Shown: positions 27,511-36,351, counted from the stretch's first letter. The stretch: 64,000 bases of DNA from Miltoncostaea oceani (GCF_018141545.1 NZ_CP064356.1:62001-126000), one strand, 5' to 3'. Translations and numbers: made by a program. The notes: a model not told the origin generated them from the letters alone.

Positions 27511-29240
27511 GCGCCGGCGCGGGCGGTCGCCTGCGCGCGGAGCGTCGCCTCGTCGGTCCCCGTCGCCGCCGCGAGCCGGGTCCACCGGTCGGCGCCCCAC
27601 GTGTCGGCGGCCCGCCGCCGCCAGTCACGGGCCCGCGCCGACCCGGCGGGGGCGCCGGTCGCGCGCGCGGAGAGGCTCCGCACCCAGGCGACCTGCGCCC
27701 CGTATGCGGGCCGGTACCGTCGCACCGCCGCCCGGAGGCGCCGTTCGAGGGGTGGCGCGAGGCGGAGGCTCCGGGCGTAGGCGTCGAGCCGGTCGACGGT
27801 CACGGCCTCGGCGAGCCCCTCCTCGAGCGCGGCGCCGGACCGCGTGCCGGTCACGTCCTCCCGCGCGGCGGGCCCCGTGGCGTGGATCGTCTCGTGCAGC
27901 AACACGGCCAGTCCCGTCGTGGCGCGGTCGAGGTCGGCCCGTGAGGGCGCCGGTGCCGTCCCCCGCCGCGCCCGGGAGAGCGTCGTGAGTCCCCGGGTCG
28001 CCGCCGGTCCGAGGAGGACGTCGCCCCGCAGGGTGGCGTACCCGCGGTACCGCCCGGCGGCGGCGGTGCCGAGCAGCGCCCTCCACGCGCGGTCGGTCGG
28101 CGCGACCCTCAGACGGGCACGGAGGGGGACCCCGCGGCGGGCGTGGAAGCGCCGGACCGCGGCGTAGGCCCAGAGCACGTCGGCGGAGGGACGCCCGCCG
28201 GTCGCGGAGATGTCGGGGCGGCGCCCGACCCGCGCGTCCGCGGCCTCGGCGACGGTCGGCACCCGGATGGCGATGGGGGCGCTCTCGCCCCGGTTGCCGA
28301 CCCGGTCGACCGCGCGGACGGTCACGAGGTGCACCCCGGGCCCGGGGAGGCGCACGAGCACCCTGTCGGCCGTCGGCGCCCCGGGCGTGGTCCAGTCGAT
28401 GTCGGGGCGCCCCGCGGGACCGGCGGTCGGCCCGCCCGCCAGTCCGGTGCCGCCGCCGTCGCCGGCGGCGAGGGCGAGCTCGGCGATCGGATCCACCGCA
28501 CCCGGCGCCCGCACCACGCGGACCTGGGTGACGACGGGGGGCGTGGCGTCGGACGTGACGGTGCCGAGGGTGGGGGCGGCGACGTTCCCCGCCCGGTCAC
28601 GGGTCCGCGCCCGCACGAGGTGCCGGCCGTCGGGCAGGGACGCGAGGCTCGTGCGGGCCGTCTTGCGCCCGTCACCCGGCGCGGGTTGCTCCGCGAAGGG
28701 CACCCACACGCCCGCGGCGTCGCCGGCCGGGGAGGCGTTCACCTCCACGACCACCGGCGCGGCGGGATCCGTGCCGGACAGGGCGTCCGACTGGATCCAG
28801 TCGGCCACCACCACCCCACCCTCCGGCGTGAGGGAGATCGACGACGCCACCGGCGCCGTCCGGTCGAGCTGGAGCGTCCCCAGCGTCAACGGGGAGTTGC
28901 TCGCTCCGTCGATCACCACTCGTACTTGGAAGCGCCCCTCCAGATCCGCCACACCGAAGAGAAGGGAGTTGGTTCCAGACGTCAGGGGACCAGAGGACGT
29001 AGCTCTGGCGTTCCACGCCCCAGTGGGGAGCCCCGTCGGAGCGCTGTTGACCTCGACCACGGCGGAGGTGAACAGACCGCCTTCGAAGTTGTTCTGCACC
29101 CAGATCGAACCCGCGGAAGCATTGTTGGTCCACCCGCTCGGCGCCACGGCGCCGTCGCTCAAGGTCGGAACGGCGACCGCTCCCGGGCACAGACAGACCA
29201 GTCCGACGGCCGCCCCAAGTGCACTGCGGACGATCCTCAT
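27486..29240 (-). CDS. Secreted protein with Ig-like repeats and a C-terminal HExxH zinc-metalloprotease-like domain
   Basis: A 584-residue protein with an N-terminal signal peptide (VRSALGAAVGLVCLCPGAVA, cut near residue 23). Residues about 25-320 are beta-rich, repeating LDRTAPV...DGRHLVRARTRDRAGNVA-type units as in bacterial Ig-like repeats. Residues about 430-475 hold LLHETIHATG (HExxH) and then EEGLAEAVT, with the Glu expected of a gluzincin third zinc ligand. It is probably an exported or cell-surface protease; no known family was recognised. Last gene of the sigma-factor operon. Its 5' third is less GC-rich than its surroundings. Confidence 0.65.
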   Translation of the reverse strand: MRIVRSALGAAVGLVCLCPGAVAVPTLSDGAVAPSGWTNNASAGSIWVQNNFEGGLFTSAVVEVNSAPTGLPTGAWNARATSSGPLTSGTNSLLFGVADLEGRFQVRVVIDGASNSPLTLGTLQLDRTAPVASSISLTPEGGVVVADWIQSDALSGTDPAAPVVVEVNASPAGDAAGVWVPFAEQPAPGDGRKTARTSLASLPDGRHLVRARTRDRAGNVAAPTLGTVTSDATPPVVTQVRVVRAPGAVDPIAELALAAGDGGGTGLAGGPTAGPAGRPDIDWTTPGAPTADRVLVRLPGPGVHLVTVRAVDRVGNRGESAPIAIRVPTVAEAADARVGRRPDISATGGRPSADVLWAYAAVRRFHARRGVPLRARLRVAPTDRAWRALLGTAAAGRYRGYATLRGDVLLGPAATRGLTTLSRARRGTAPAPSRADLDRATTGLAVLLHETIHATGPAAREDVTGTRSGAALEEGLAEAVTVDRLDAYARSLRLAPPLERRLRAAVRRYRPAYGAQVAWVRSLSARATGAPAGSARARDWRRRAADTWGADRWTRLAAATGTDEATLRAQATARAGAQEAAEGT

Positions 29241-29249
29241 AGGCCGCTC

Positions 29250-29255
29250 ACGCTA
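29250..29255 (-). promoter_or_regulatory. Possible internal -10 box TAGCGT
   Basis: TAGCGT on the minus strand, 9 nt before ATG 29240. Its TAG is also the stop codon of the upstream gene, so the match may be coincidental. Confidence 0.25.
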
Positions 29256-31661
29256 CCCCGAGACCGTGACCCGGATCACGCGTGACCGGACGGGGAGCAG
29301 GGGCCACCCGACCTCGCCGGGCACCGTCACGCGCATCGGGATGGTCAGGCCGCGGACGCCGTAGGTCCAGGGGATCGCGAACGTTCCGTCCCGGCGGGTG
29401 CGCGCGTTGACGACGGGTCGCCACGTGTGGCGTATCGGGTCGAGCCATTCGAGGACGACGCCCTTGCGTGCCCCGAGCCCGAGGTCCCCGGGCGCCGGGC
29501 TCAGCCGGCCGGCGAACAGCACCGTCTGGCCGAGCCCGACGTTCGTCGCCGACGCGTCGAGCGCGATCCGCGGTCGCACCTCGACGCGCAGCCCGGTCAC
29601 GGGCCGGTCGGGCAGGAGGCGCCCCAGGGCGAGCACGCCGACCGTCAGCGGTCCGCCGGCGACCGGGCGCGCCACGAGCGTGAACCGTCCGTCCCGGCGG
29701 GTGAGCGCCCTTCCCACCAACCGGCCCCGGTGGCCCCGCGCCTGGATCTCGCTCCCCACGATCGCGCGACCGGAACGGTCGGTCAGGCGACCGCGGACCG
29801 TGATCGTCCGGCCCGCCGACACCCGTCGCGTCACGACGGTCCGTCCGTCCCGGCGTTCCGTGCGTCCACCGTCGATGGACAGGGTCAGGCGCGCGGCGCG
29901 CAGGCGCGCCACCGGGTCGGATGCCGTGCTGCCGGCGCCCCCGCCACCAGCGAGCGTGACGCTCCCGGTGCGCAGTGCGGCGTTGCCCGCGCCGTCGCCG
30001 ATCAGCAGCCGGACCGGCCGGTCACCCGCCGGCAGGGCGGAGACGTCGACCACCATGGTGCCCGCGCCGTCGGTGGCGGCCTCGGTGCCGAGCGTCCGCC
30101 ACGTCGCCCCGTCGCGCCACTGGACCGTCGCCGTCGCGACACCGGCGTGCGCGTCCTCGGCGACCCATGTCACCGACATGGGCCGGCCGGCCGCGGCAGT
30201 GAAGGCGGCGCGGGAGATCTCGGGCCGCCGGTCGTCCACGCGGATCATCGTGCGGCGCTCCGTCGCCAGCGTCGCGCCCAGCGGCCCCCCGTTGCGGGCG
30301 GTGATCCGCACGGCGTGCCGACCGGGTTCGAGGCCCGCGAGGTCGAGGGCGACGATCCGACGCCCCGCCGGACCCGGTGATGTCGCGCGGCGCTGCCACT
30401 CCCCCGACTCGCCCCCGTCGGCCGCGGTGTTCACGTCGATCTCGACGCCGACCGGCCCGAGCGCCGTCTCCAGCTCGTCCGTCGCGCCGAGGTCGAGCTC
30501 CGCCTTCGCCACCCAACCCGCCGGCACGCCGTGCAGATCCAGGCGCGGAGCCGCGCGGTCCACGACGACGTGCGACGGGCCCGGGGTGACGGACACGTTG
30601 CCCGCGACGTCGGTGGTGCGGACACGCCAGGCGTGGACGCCGTCCGGCACGTCCGTCGCGGCGGCCTGCAGCGCGTGGGGCCCCGGCCCCGCCGCCGAGG
30701 CGACCTCGCGCCACTCGCCGGACCCCGCGCCGCCCGCGGCGGTGTTGACGTCCACCGCGGTCGCGGCCACGCCGCTGAGGTTGTCCGCCGCCCTCCACGA
30801 GAACGCCAGCACGCCGGGCTGCGCCGTCAGGGCCGCGGCCAGGGCGGACGCCGCCGGCGGGGTGCGGTCGACGTGGACCGTGCCCGCGGCGGCTCCACCC
30901 GCCGTCCCGTCGCCGTCGGCCTGGACCTCGACGCGGTGGACACCGTCGGGGACGCCGTCGAGACCGACCTCGAGGCCGTGGAGGCCGACGCCGGGGGCGC
31001 CGGCCCAGCGGACCTGCCCGGCGACCACCACCCGCTGCTGGCCGACCCCGTCCGAACCGAAGTTGTCGGACGTCGCCCAGTCGACCCGCATGGCCGCCCC
31101 CGCACGGATCCAGCCGCCCGAGAGACCCCGCAGCGCCACCTCCGGGCCCGTCAGGTCGCGGACCAGGATCCGCGGGTTGTCGATGAAGTACCCCCGGGCG
31201 TGCTGGTTGCGGGTCTCGACCTGGGTCAACGCGAGGTGGACGTTGCACTGGCCGCCGGGCAGGCCGACCACGTACGGCCGCCCGCCGCGGTCGGGGGTCG
31301 GCATCGCCGCGTCGCCCTCCTCCCACAGGACGTTGCGGTTCCCCGTGACCCGCAGGGCCAGGGAGCTGGGCGCCTGGGTGCGGAGGCCACCGAAGTGCAC
31401 CGAGGCGATCTCGCTCCCCGCGACGGGGCAGCCCCAGTTCATCTCCCAGTGATTCCCGGCGTTCGCCGGTGCGAGGGCGGGCGCCTGGACCTGCCACACG
31501 GGCCCCGCGAGCACCGTCGCCGAGAACTGGGTGCTCGTCGCCCAGATCGACGACCCCGCGGGGTAGAGGTTGCCGTCCGTGGCGGCCGCGGGGGGCGCGA
31601 GGACGGCACCCGCGGCGAGGGTCGCGGCGACGGCGGCCACGATGTGCCGGCGGCGGCTCAC
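29253..31661 (-). CDS. Large secreted protein with Ig-like/bacterial-surface repeats
   Basis: An 802-residue protein with a clear signal peptide (SRRRHIVAAVAATLAAGAVL...AAATDG, cleavage near 27). It continues with an N-terminal beta domain, then repeated segments around residues 170-560 with TPPAASALAAAL..., DGVHAWRVRTTDVAGNVS and similar lines, and a C-terminal part (about 590-800) with carboxypeptidase-regulatory-like units (SAGRTITVRGRLTDRSGRAIVGSEIQ, RRDGRFTLVARP). No catalytic motif is visible, so a structural or adhesive role is likely. The GTG start overlaps the sigma-factor stop (GTGA). Confidence 0.65.
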   Translation of the reverse strand: MSRRRHIVAAVAATLAAGAVLAPPAAATDGNLYPAGSSIWATSTQFSATVLAGPVWQVQAPALAPANAGNHWEMNWGCPVAGSEIASVHFGGLRTQAPSSLALRVTGNRNVLWEEGDAAMPTPDRGGRPYVVGLPGGQCNVHLALTQVETRNQHARGYFIDNPRILVRDLTGPEVALRGLSGGWIRAGAAMRVDWATSDNFGSDGVGQQRVVVAGQVRWAGAPGVGLHGLEVGLDGVPDGVHRVEVQADGDGTAGGAAAGTVHVDRTPPAASALAAALTAQPGVLAFSWRAADNLSGVAATAVDVNTAAGGAGSGEWREVASAAGPGPHALQAAATDVPDGVHAWRVRTTDVAGNVSVTPGPSHVVVDRAAPRLDLHGVPAGWVAKAELDLGATDELETALGPVGVEIDVNTAADGGESGEWQRRATSPGPAGRRIVALDLAGLEPGRHAVRITARNGGPLGATLATERRTMIRVDDRRPEISRAAFTAAAGRPMSVTWVAEDAHAGVATATVQWRDGATWRTLGTEAATDGAGTMVVDVSALPAGDRPVRLLIGDGAGNAALRTGSVTLAGGGGAGSTASDPVARLRAARLTLSIDGGRTERRDGRTVVTRRVSAGRTITVRGRLTDRSGRAIVGSEIQARGHRGRLVGRALTRRDGRFTLVARPVAGGPLTVGVLALGRLLPDRPVTGLRVEVRPRIALDASATNVGLGQTVLFAGRLSPAPGDLGLGARKGVVLEWLDPIRHTWRPVVNARTRRDGTFAIPWTYGVRGLTIPMRVTVPGEVGWPLLPVRSRVIRVTVSG

Positions 31662-32947
31662 GGGCCGAACTCCAGCGCGATGGAGGCCGGGGCCGCCGCG
31701 GGAGCCGAGGCGGGTGCCGGCGTCGGGGCGGGCGGCGGATCCGGCGGGGCCGTGACGACCGCGGGACGCACGACCGCGGGCGCGTTCGCCCGGACCGTCC
31801 GTGCCGTCACGCTCGCACGGGCGGCGGCCTCGTCCGCCGCCGCGATGCGGGCGCGCGTCCGGCGCCGGTCGGCGTCGGCGGCGGTCGCGGCGACGCGCCG
31901 GGCCCGGGCGAGCGACGACGAGGTCTGGCTCCCGTCACCCGCCGTCTCCCGCGTGATGAGCGACCCGTCGATCGTCCGCCCCTCCGCGGTCGCGGCCGCG
32001 ACCGGTGGGGACGGGGGCGCGGCGGCGTCGACCACGAGTGGCAACCCCGCGGCCCCGGCCATCGCGACGGCCGCGGTCCCGGCGCCCACCTTGGCGAGCG
32101 CCGTGCCGGGGACCTCCATGGCCATCTGCACCATCGTCCCCGCGCGAACCGTGGCACCACCGGCGACCCTCTCCCACCAGGCGATCATCGGCGACGGGTC
32201 GGGGGCGCCGACCAGGGCCTGGCCGGCGAGCAGGCCGACCGGCACCAGCGCGGCGAGGGACTGGTCGGAGTCGCGGCGGTTGCGGAGGGTGGCGCGGCAG
32301 GGGCCGCAGTGGCGCACGTGGCGACTGACGACGCGCCGCTCCCGTGACGACGCCGCACCGGTCGCCACGCGCCCGATCATCTCGTCGAGCCGGGCGCACG
32401 CCTCGCCGCTCGCGAGCCGGACCTCCCACGCCAGGAGGTTCTGCCGGCCCTCCAGGACGGACCGCTCGACTTTCCGCAGCGAGAACCCCGTGATCTCGCG
32501 GATCCGCTCATAGCTCGCGCCGGCGGTCTGCAGCATCAGGCACACCCGCTGCGCGTCGGTCAGCCCGGCCAGGCCGTCCTGGATCGCGCGGTAGCGGTCG
32601 CGCCACTCGGCGAGCGCGTCGATCGGCACCGCCTCCTCGAGCCGGTCGCCGTAGGCGTCGGGCACGTCCGCCTCGGCCGCGGGCCCCTCCCGGCGACGGG
32701 CGCGCGCCACCGCGAGGGCCTCGTTGCGCAGGACGGTGTGCAGCCACGCCATGTACCGCCGCGGCTCGACGACCGGCGCACGCGTCAGCGCGATCTCCAT
32801 CGCCCGCTGGTAGGCGTCCTCCGCGTCGTGCAGCGAGCGGGTGTACCGGGTCGCGAACCGGATCAGGCCGGGCGCGGACGTCATCGCCATGCAGGCGGCG
32901 TGGCGGCGCTCGTCATCGGTGGGAGGGGATGGGGTTGCGTCGCTCAT
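31658..32947 (-). CDS. ECF-like RNA polymerase sigma factor with C-terminal zinc-finger/hydrophobic extension
   Basis: A 429-residue protein. About residues 25-90 form sigma region 2 (TRYTRSLHDAEDAYQRAM, MAWLHTVLRNEALAVARA). About 115-175 form region 4 (LTDAQRVCLMLQTAGASYERIREITGFSLRKVERSVLEGR). A segment with RHVRHCGPCRATL near 225 matches the H-x3-C-x2-C core of zinc-binding anti-sigma domains. It is followed by hydrophobic stretches (about 235-255 and 290-310) and an Ala/Pro-rich tail. This suggests a sigma factor with a built-in anti-sigma and membrane or surface-sensing part. It heads an operon for two exported proteins and is divergent from a thioesterase. Start ATG at 32947. Confidence 0.75.
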   Translation of the reverse strand: MSDATPSPPTDDERRHAACMAMTSAPGLIRFATRYTRSLHDAEDAYQRAMEIALTRAPVVEPRRYMAWLHTVLRNEALAVARARRREGPAAEADVPDAYGDRLEEAVPIDALAEWRDRYRAIQDGLAGLTDAQRVCLMLQTAGASYERIREITGFSLRKVERSVLEGRQNLLAWEVRLASGEACARLDEMIGRVATGAASSRERRVVSRHVRHCGPCRATLRNRRDSDQSLAALVPVGLLAGQALVGAPDPSPMIAWWERVAGGATVRAGTMVQMAMEVPGTALAKVGAGTAAVAMAGAAGLPLVVDAAAPPSPPVAAATAEGRTIDGSLITRETAGDGSQTSSSLARARRVAATAADADRRRTRARIAAADEAAARASVTARTVRANAPAVVRPAVVTAPPDPPPAPTPAPASAPAAAPASIALEFGP

Positions 32948-33046
32948 TACGTCTCGACAGAGGAAAGAGAAGAATCCACAGAATCTCCATACGCCGAACG
33001 GGGGGTCGTTCACGTGGGAGAGGACGGGGGCGAGCCGGATTCACCC

Positions 33047-33120
33047 CCTACCGACGGGCGGGCGGGGGCAGGAAAGTCCGCAATTTGCGGACGGTCGTCG
33101 GCGGGCGGCGCGTCGGTAGG
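33047..33120. promoter_or_regulatory. Symmetric divergent regulatory region with 17-bp palindrome
   Basis: A perfect palindrome GTCCGCAATTTGCGGAC lies at 33076-33092 (centre 33084). It is framed by a perfect 9-bp inverted repeat, CCTACCGAC at 33047-33055 and GTCGGTAGG at 33112-33120, whose centre (33083.5) is almost the same point. The outer repeats contain the promoter core on the plus strand (TAGGCT) and a similar TAGGGG on the minus strand. The arrangement suits one dimeric regulator acting on both genes. Confidence 0.5.
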
Positions 33121-33122
33121 CT
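33117..33122 (+). promoter_or_regulatory. -10 box TAGGCT, leaderless
   Basis: TAGGCT, 6 nt, then ATG at 33129. It overlaps the right arm of the outer inverted repeat. Confidence 0.55.
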
Positions 33123-33128
33123 GGGTCG

Positions 33129-33536
33129 ATGCCCCCCCACGTGCGCCGCGCGACGTTCCGCGTCGTCATGTCCGAGGTGGACGTGGCGCAGATCCACTTC
33201 ACGGCCGTGCACCGGTGGATGGACCGCGGTCTGTCCGAGTGGCTCGCCGAGGTCGGCCATCCCTTCACCCGGCTCCTGGAGGAGGGTCCCGGCATCCCCA
33301 TCGTCGAGGCCCGGTGCTCCTTCCTCGGGAGGATCATGCTGGACGACGTCATCGAGCAGAGCTCGGACGTCGGCGGCATCGGCCGAACGTCGTTCCGCAG
33401 CCGCCACGTCTTCACGCGCGACGGAGAAGTGGTCGCGCGCGGCGAGCTCGTGCACGTGTGCGTCGACCGGGAGACGCGCGCGACGGTCCCCGTCCCCGGG
33501 TGGCTGCGCGAGGTGGCGGACCCCGGCACGGAGTAG
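33129..33536 (+). CDS. Hotdog-fold acyl-CoA thioesterase family protein (YbgC/4HBT-like)
   Basis: A 135-residue protein matching the single hotdog domain of acyl-CoA thioesterases: FRVVMSEVDVAQIHFTAVHRWMDRGLSEWL carries the catalytic Asp loop before the central helix, then ARCSFLGRIMLDDVIEQSSDVGGIGRTSF for the beta core. It would hydrolyse acyl-CoA or aryl-CoA thioesters in the cytoplasm; the substrate is unknown. Its leaderless promoter lies in the region shared with the sigma-factor operon. Confidence 0.78.
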   Translation: MPPHVRRATFRVVMSEVDVAQIHFTAVHRWMDRGLSEWLAEVGHPFTRLLEEGPGIPIVEARCSFLGRIMLDDVIEQSSDVGGIGRTSFRSRHVFTRDGEVVARGELVHVCVDRETRATVPVPGWLREVADPGTE

Positions 33537-33623
33537 CGCGCGTTCCGGCACGGGTCCGCGTGGATCCGTCACGCGCCGTGCGCCGATCCTCCCCGTCATG
33601 CAGATGGCGAGCGAGGAGGAGCG

Positions 33624-34097
33624 ATGGAGCCGGCCAGGTACGCGTGGATCGTCCCGGAGAGGCTGGCGGTCGCCGAGCGGCCGGGCCGCTGCGGCCGCAA
33701 CCACCGCCGGGACCTGCGGGGGAGCGAGATCGCGTGGTGGCGGGAGAGGGGCGTCACCTCCGTCGTGTCGGGCATGCGCACCCGCCACGCGCTCGCCGAG
33801 TACGCCGACCTCGGCCTCACGGTGCGGTGGCACCCGTTGCGCGACCCCGAGCAGGCGCGCCGCGGACTGAACGAGCTGGCGGACGCCGTCCGGGAGCTCC
33901 TCGAGCGGGACGAGGGCGCCGTGCTCGTCCACTGCGACTGCGCGAACGAGTGGCTCGCGGCGATCGACGCGACGCTGCGGATGACCCTCGGGCTGGCGCG
34001 CGACCGCCGGTCGGCGCTCCGCGCCGCGGCCGCCGACGGGCTGCCTGTAGGCTCCCTCGCGACGTCGATCGTGGGACGACCCATGTCGGCGGCATGA
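33624..34097 (+). CDS. Dual-specificity phosphatase-like protein with degenerate active-site loop
   Basis: A 157-residue protein with the outline of a Cys-based dual-specificity phosphatase: GVTSVVSGMRTRHALAEYADLGLTVRWHPLRDP, then a helix, then AVLVHCDCANEWLAAIDATLRMTLGL where the catalytic P-loop belongs. The His-Cys is kept, but the Gly and the phosphate-binding Arg of HCxxGxxR are absent (HCDCANEW), so it is probably catalytically weak or a binding pseudo-phosphatase. The ATG has a good ribosome site (GAGGAGGAG). It precedes the second polysaccharide operon by 126 bp. Confidence 0.6.
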   Translation: MEPARYAWIVPERLAVAERPGRCGRNHRRDLRGSEIAWWRERGVTSVVSGMRTRHALAEYADLGLTVRWHPLRDPEQARRGLNELADAVRELLERDEGAVLVHCDCANEWLAAIDATLRMTLGLARDRRSALRAAAADGLPVGSLATSIVGRPMSAA

Positions 34098-34223
34098 CCG
34101 GGGTGGTCCGCGAACCGCATCCCCACGGGGGACGGTGATCGGTGGCGCCCGGGTGCATCGTCGCCGGCGGCGCGGCGGGGAGGTCCGACGGTCGCGCACC
34201 CGACCGCCGAGAGGACCGCCCGC

Positions 34224-35393
34224 ATGACCGCACGCCGACCGCGCCTCTGGCCGCTCCGCAGGACGCGCCGGTCGGACCACGTGGCGACCGGGCAGACGCC
34301 GGCGTCGTCGAACGGTGCGGCCCCCGAGGACCGTCCGCTGGTGCTGGTCGACGGGCGGATGGCGCGTCGCCGCAAGACGGGCATCGCCACCTACATCCAC
34401 GAGCTCCAGCACGTCATGGAGAACCGGCCGGCGTCCGACCTCCGGGTCGAGTGGATCTACGGGCCCCCCGGGCTGCCCCGCATGGGGCGCCTGACCTCCT
34501 GGGGCAACCTGCTCATCGACATGCTCTGGCTCCACGTCCTGCTGCCGGCCGCCGCCGCGCGGCGCCGGGCCGCGGTGCTGCACGCACCGGTGACGTGGGG
34601 GCCCTGGTGGAGTCCGTGCCCGACCGTGGTGACGATGCACGACCTCGCCTGGGAGCGGGTGCCCGAGGCCTTCCCCGAGAACTTCCGGCGCTACGCGCGC
34701 CTCTTCGCGCGACGGTCGGTGAAGAAGGCGGCCCGCGTCATCGCCGTGTCGGAGTCGACGTCACGGGACCTGCAGGAGCTGTACCGGGTGCCACCGGAGC
34801 GGATCCGCGTGGTCCCGAACGGCGTCCACCCCGACACCCGTCCCCCCGGGCCGCGGGAGCCGTTCATCCTGAGCGTCGGCATCCGGGAGCCGCGCAAGCG
34901 CATCGCGGAGCTCGTCGAGGGCCACGCGATCTACATGGCGAACGCCCCCGCCGACCCCCCACCCTGCCGGCTGGTGGTCGTGGGCGGGGAGGGCGGCGAC
35001 GAGGAGCGGATCCGGGCGGCGGCGGGTCCCGGCTGCGAGATCCGCGGCTTCGAGCGTCGCGAGGAGCTGCTGGCGCTCTACCGCCGCGCGACCCTGCTGG
35101 CCTACCCCTCGGCGTACGAGGGGTTCGGCCTGCCGGTCGTGGAGGCCATGGCCCACGGCTGCCCGGTGCTGTGCGCCCGCAACTCGTCGCTCATCGAGAT
35201 CGGGGGGCGCTCCGCGATCTTCCTCGACGACGTGACACCCGAGGGCATCGCGGCGGCGCTGACGGAGGCGCTCGCCGACCGGGAGGCCCTCGCGGCACGC
35301 GGCGAGGCGGGGCGGGCCGAGGCGGCGCGGTACTCGTGGTCGGCGTCCGCGACCGCGACGCGCGACGTCTACCGGCAGGCGCTGCGCCGATGA
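34224..35393 (+). CDS. GT4-family glycosyltransferase (mannosyltransferase-like)
   Basis: A 389-residue GT-B enzyme: DGRMARRRKTGIATYIHEL, TVVTMHDLAWERVPEAF, AVSESTSRDLQELYRVPPERIRVVPNGV, ILSVGIREPRKRIAELVE, and the E-x7-E motif in SAYEGFGLPVVEAMAHGCPVLC. First gene of the second polysaccharide operon. A TAGGCT hexamer at 34047-34052, inside the upstream gene, is a possible promoter but would give a 160-nt leader. The stop overlaps the next ATG (ATGA). Confidence 0.84.
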   Translation: MTARRPRLWPLRRTRRSDHVATGQTPASSNGAAPEDRPLVLVDGRMARRRKTGIATYIHELQHVMENRPASDLRVEWIYGPPGLPRMGRLTSWGNLLIDMLWLHVLLPAAAARRRAAVLHAPVTWGPWWSPCPTVVTMHDLAWERVPEAFPENFRRYARLFARRSVKKAARVIAVSESTSRDLQELYRVPPERIRVVPNGVHPDTRPPGPREPFILSVGIREPRKRIAELVEGHAIYMANAPADPPPCRLVVVGGEGGDEERIRAAAGPGCEIRGFERREELLALYRRATLLAYPSAYEGFGLPVVEAMAHGCPVLCARNSSLIEIGGRSAIFLDDVTPEGIAAALTEALADREALAARGEAGRAEAARYSWSASATATRDVYRQALRR

Positions 35394-36262
35394 CGACCGG
35401 CCGGCGCGGGCCGGCCTGGCTCCGCCTGATCGCCCACAGCCACCGCCTCGGGGCGCGCTGGCTGGTGCGCGGCCTGCGGGGCCGGGGGTGGACCGACGTC
35501 CGGGGCGGCGTCTACCGCATGCTCGTCCCCCTCGAGCCGTGGCGCTTCCACGAGCTCGCCCGCGTCGCGCGGGAGCCGGTGTCGGGCGACTGCCTCGACG
35601 TCTCCAGTCCCAAGCTGCTGCCGAGCCTGCTCGCCCACGAGGGCGCGGGGTCGTGGGTGGCGATCGACATCCTCCCCGACGAGATCGCGCGGTGGCGGGC
35701 GCTCGACCCCGCCCTCGACCTCCGGGTCGCCGACGCCCGCGCGCTCCCCTTCGCCGACGCGTCGTTCGACACCGTGGTGTGCGTCTCGGTGATCGAGCAC
35801 GTCGCCGGCGACGGTGACGCGACCGCGATGGCGGAGATCTGGCGTGTGCTGCGGCCCGGCGGCGTCCTCCACCTCACGACGAACGTGACGGCCCGCCCGA
35901 CGGAGGTGCGCACCGCCCGTCCCGTCTACGGCGACGCGGACCCCCAGCCGCCCGCGACGATGCCCGGCGAGGGGGTGGTCACCGACGGACCGCCCGACGG
36001 GGCGTTCTTCGAACGCCGCTACGACGACGCCGGGCTCACGCGGCGCCTGCTCGGGTTGCCGTGGACCGAGGAGGCGCGGGAATACGTCCGCGAGCGGTTG
36101 CCGGTGCACCGCCTCTTCTTCGCGGCGCGTCCCCTCTCGTTCCTCGTCGGCAACCTCCTGGCGCTCGTCTGCCCCGTGAACTTCCGCCGCATCCGCGGGT
36201 CGGCGGACGTCCCCGGGGGGACCCACGGGGTCGTCTACCTCCGGCTGCGGCGGCCCGCCTGA
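35390..36262 (+). CDS. SAM-dependent methyltransferase (ubiE-like core)
   Basis: A 290-residue protein with methyltransferase motifs VAIDILPDEIARWRALDPALDLRVADARALPFADASFDTVVCVSVIEHV and EIWRVLRPGGVLHLTTNV. The usual glycine-rich motif I is unusual (CLDVSSPKLLPSLLAHEG), so SAM binding may be altered. N-terminal region is basic and possibly membrane-associated. Coupled to the upstream GT4 gene by an ATGA overlap. Probably modifies a glycan residue; target unknown. Confidence 0.72.
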   Translation: MTTGRRGPAWLRLIAHSHRLGARWLVRGLRGRGWTDVRGGVYRMLVPLEPWRFHELARVAREPVSGDCLDVSSPKLLPSLLAHEGAGSWVAIDILPDEIARWRALDPALDLRVADARALPFADASFDTVVCVSVIEHVAGDGDATAMAEIWRVLRPGGVLHLTTNVTARPTEVRTARPVYGDADPQPPATMPGEGVVTDGPPDGAFFERRYDDAGLTRRLLGLPWTEEAREYVRERLPVHRLFFAARPLSFLVGNLLALVCPVNFRRIRGSADVPGGTHGVVYLRLRRPA

Positions 36263-36351
36263 CGACCGCGACGGCCGCCGTCACAGGCGCGGGAGGCCCG
36301 GCGCCGCCGTCCACGACGCCCCCGTGGAGCGCAGGGCTCCCCCATCGGCAG

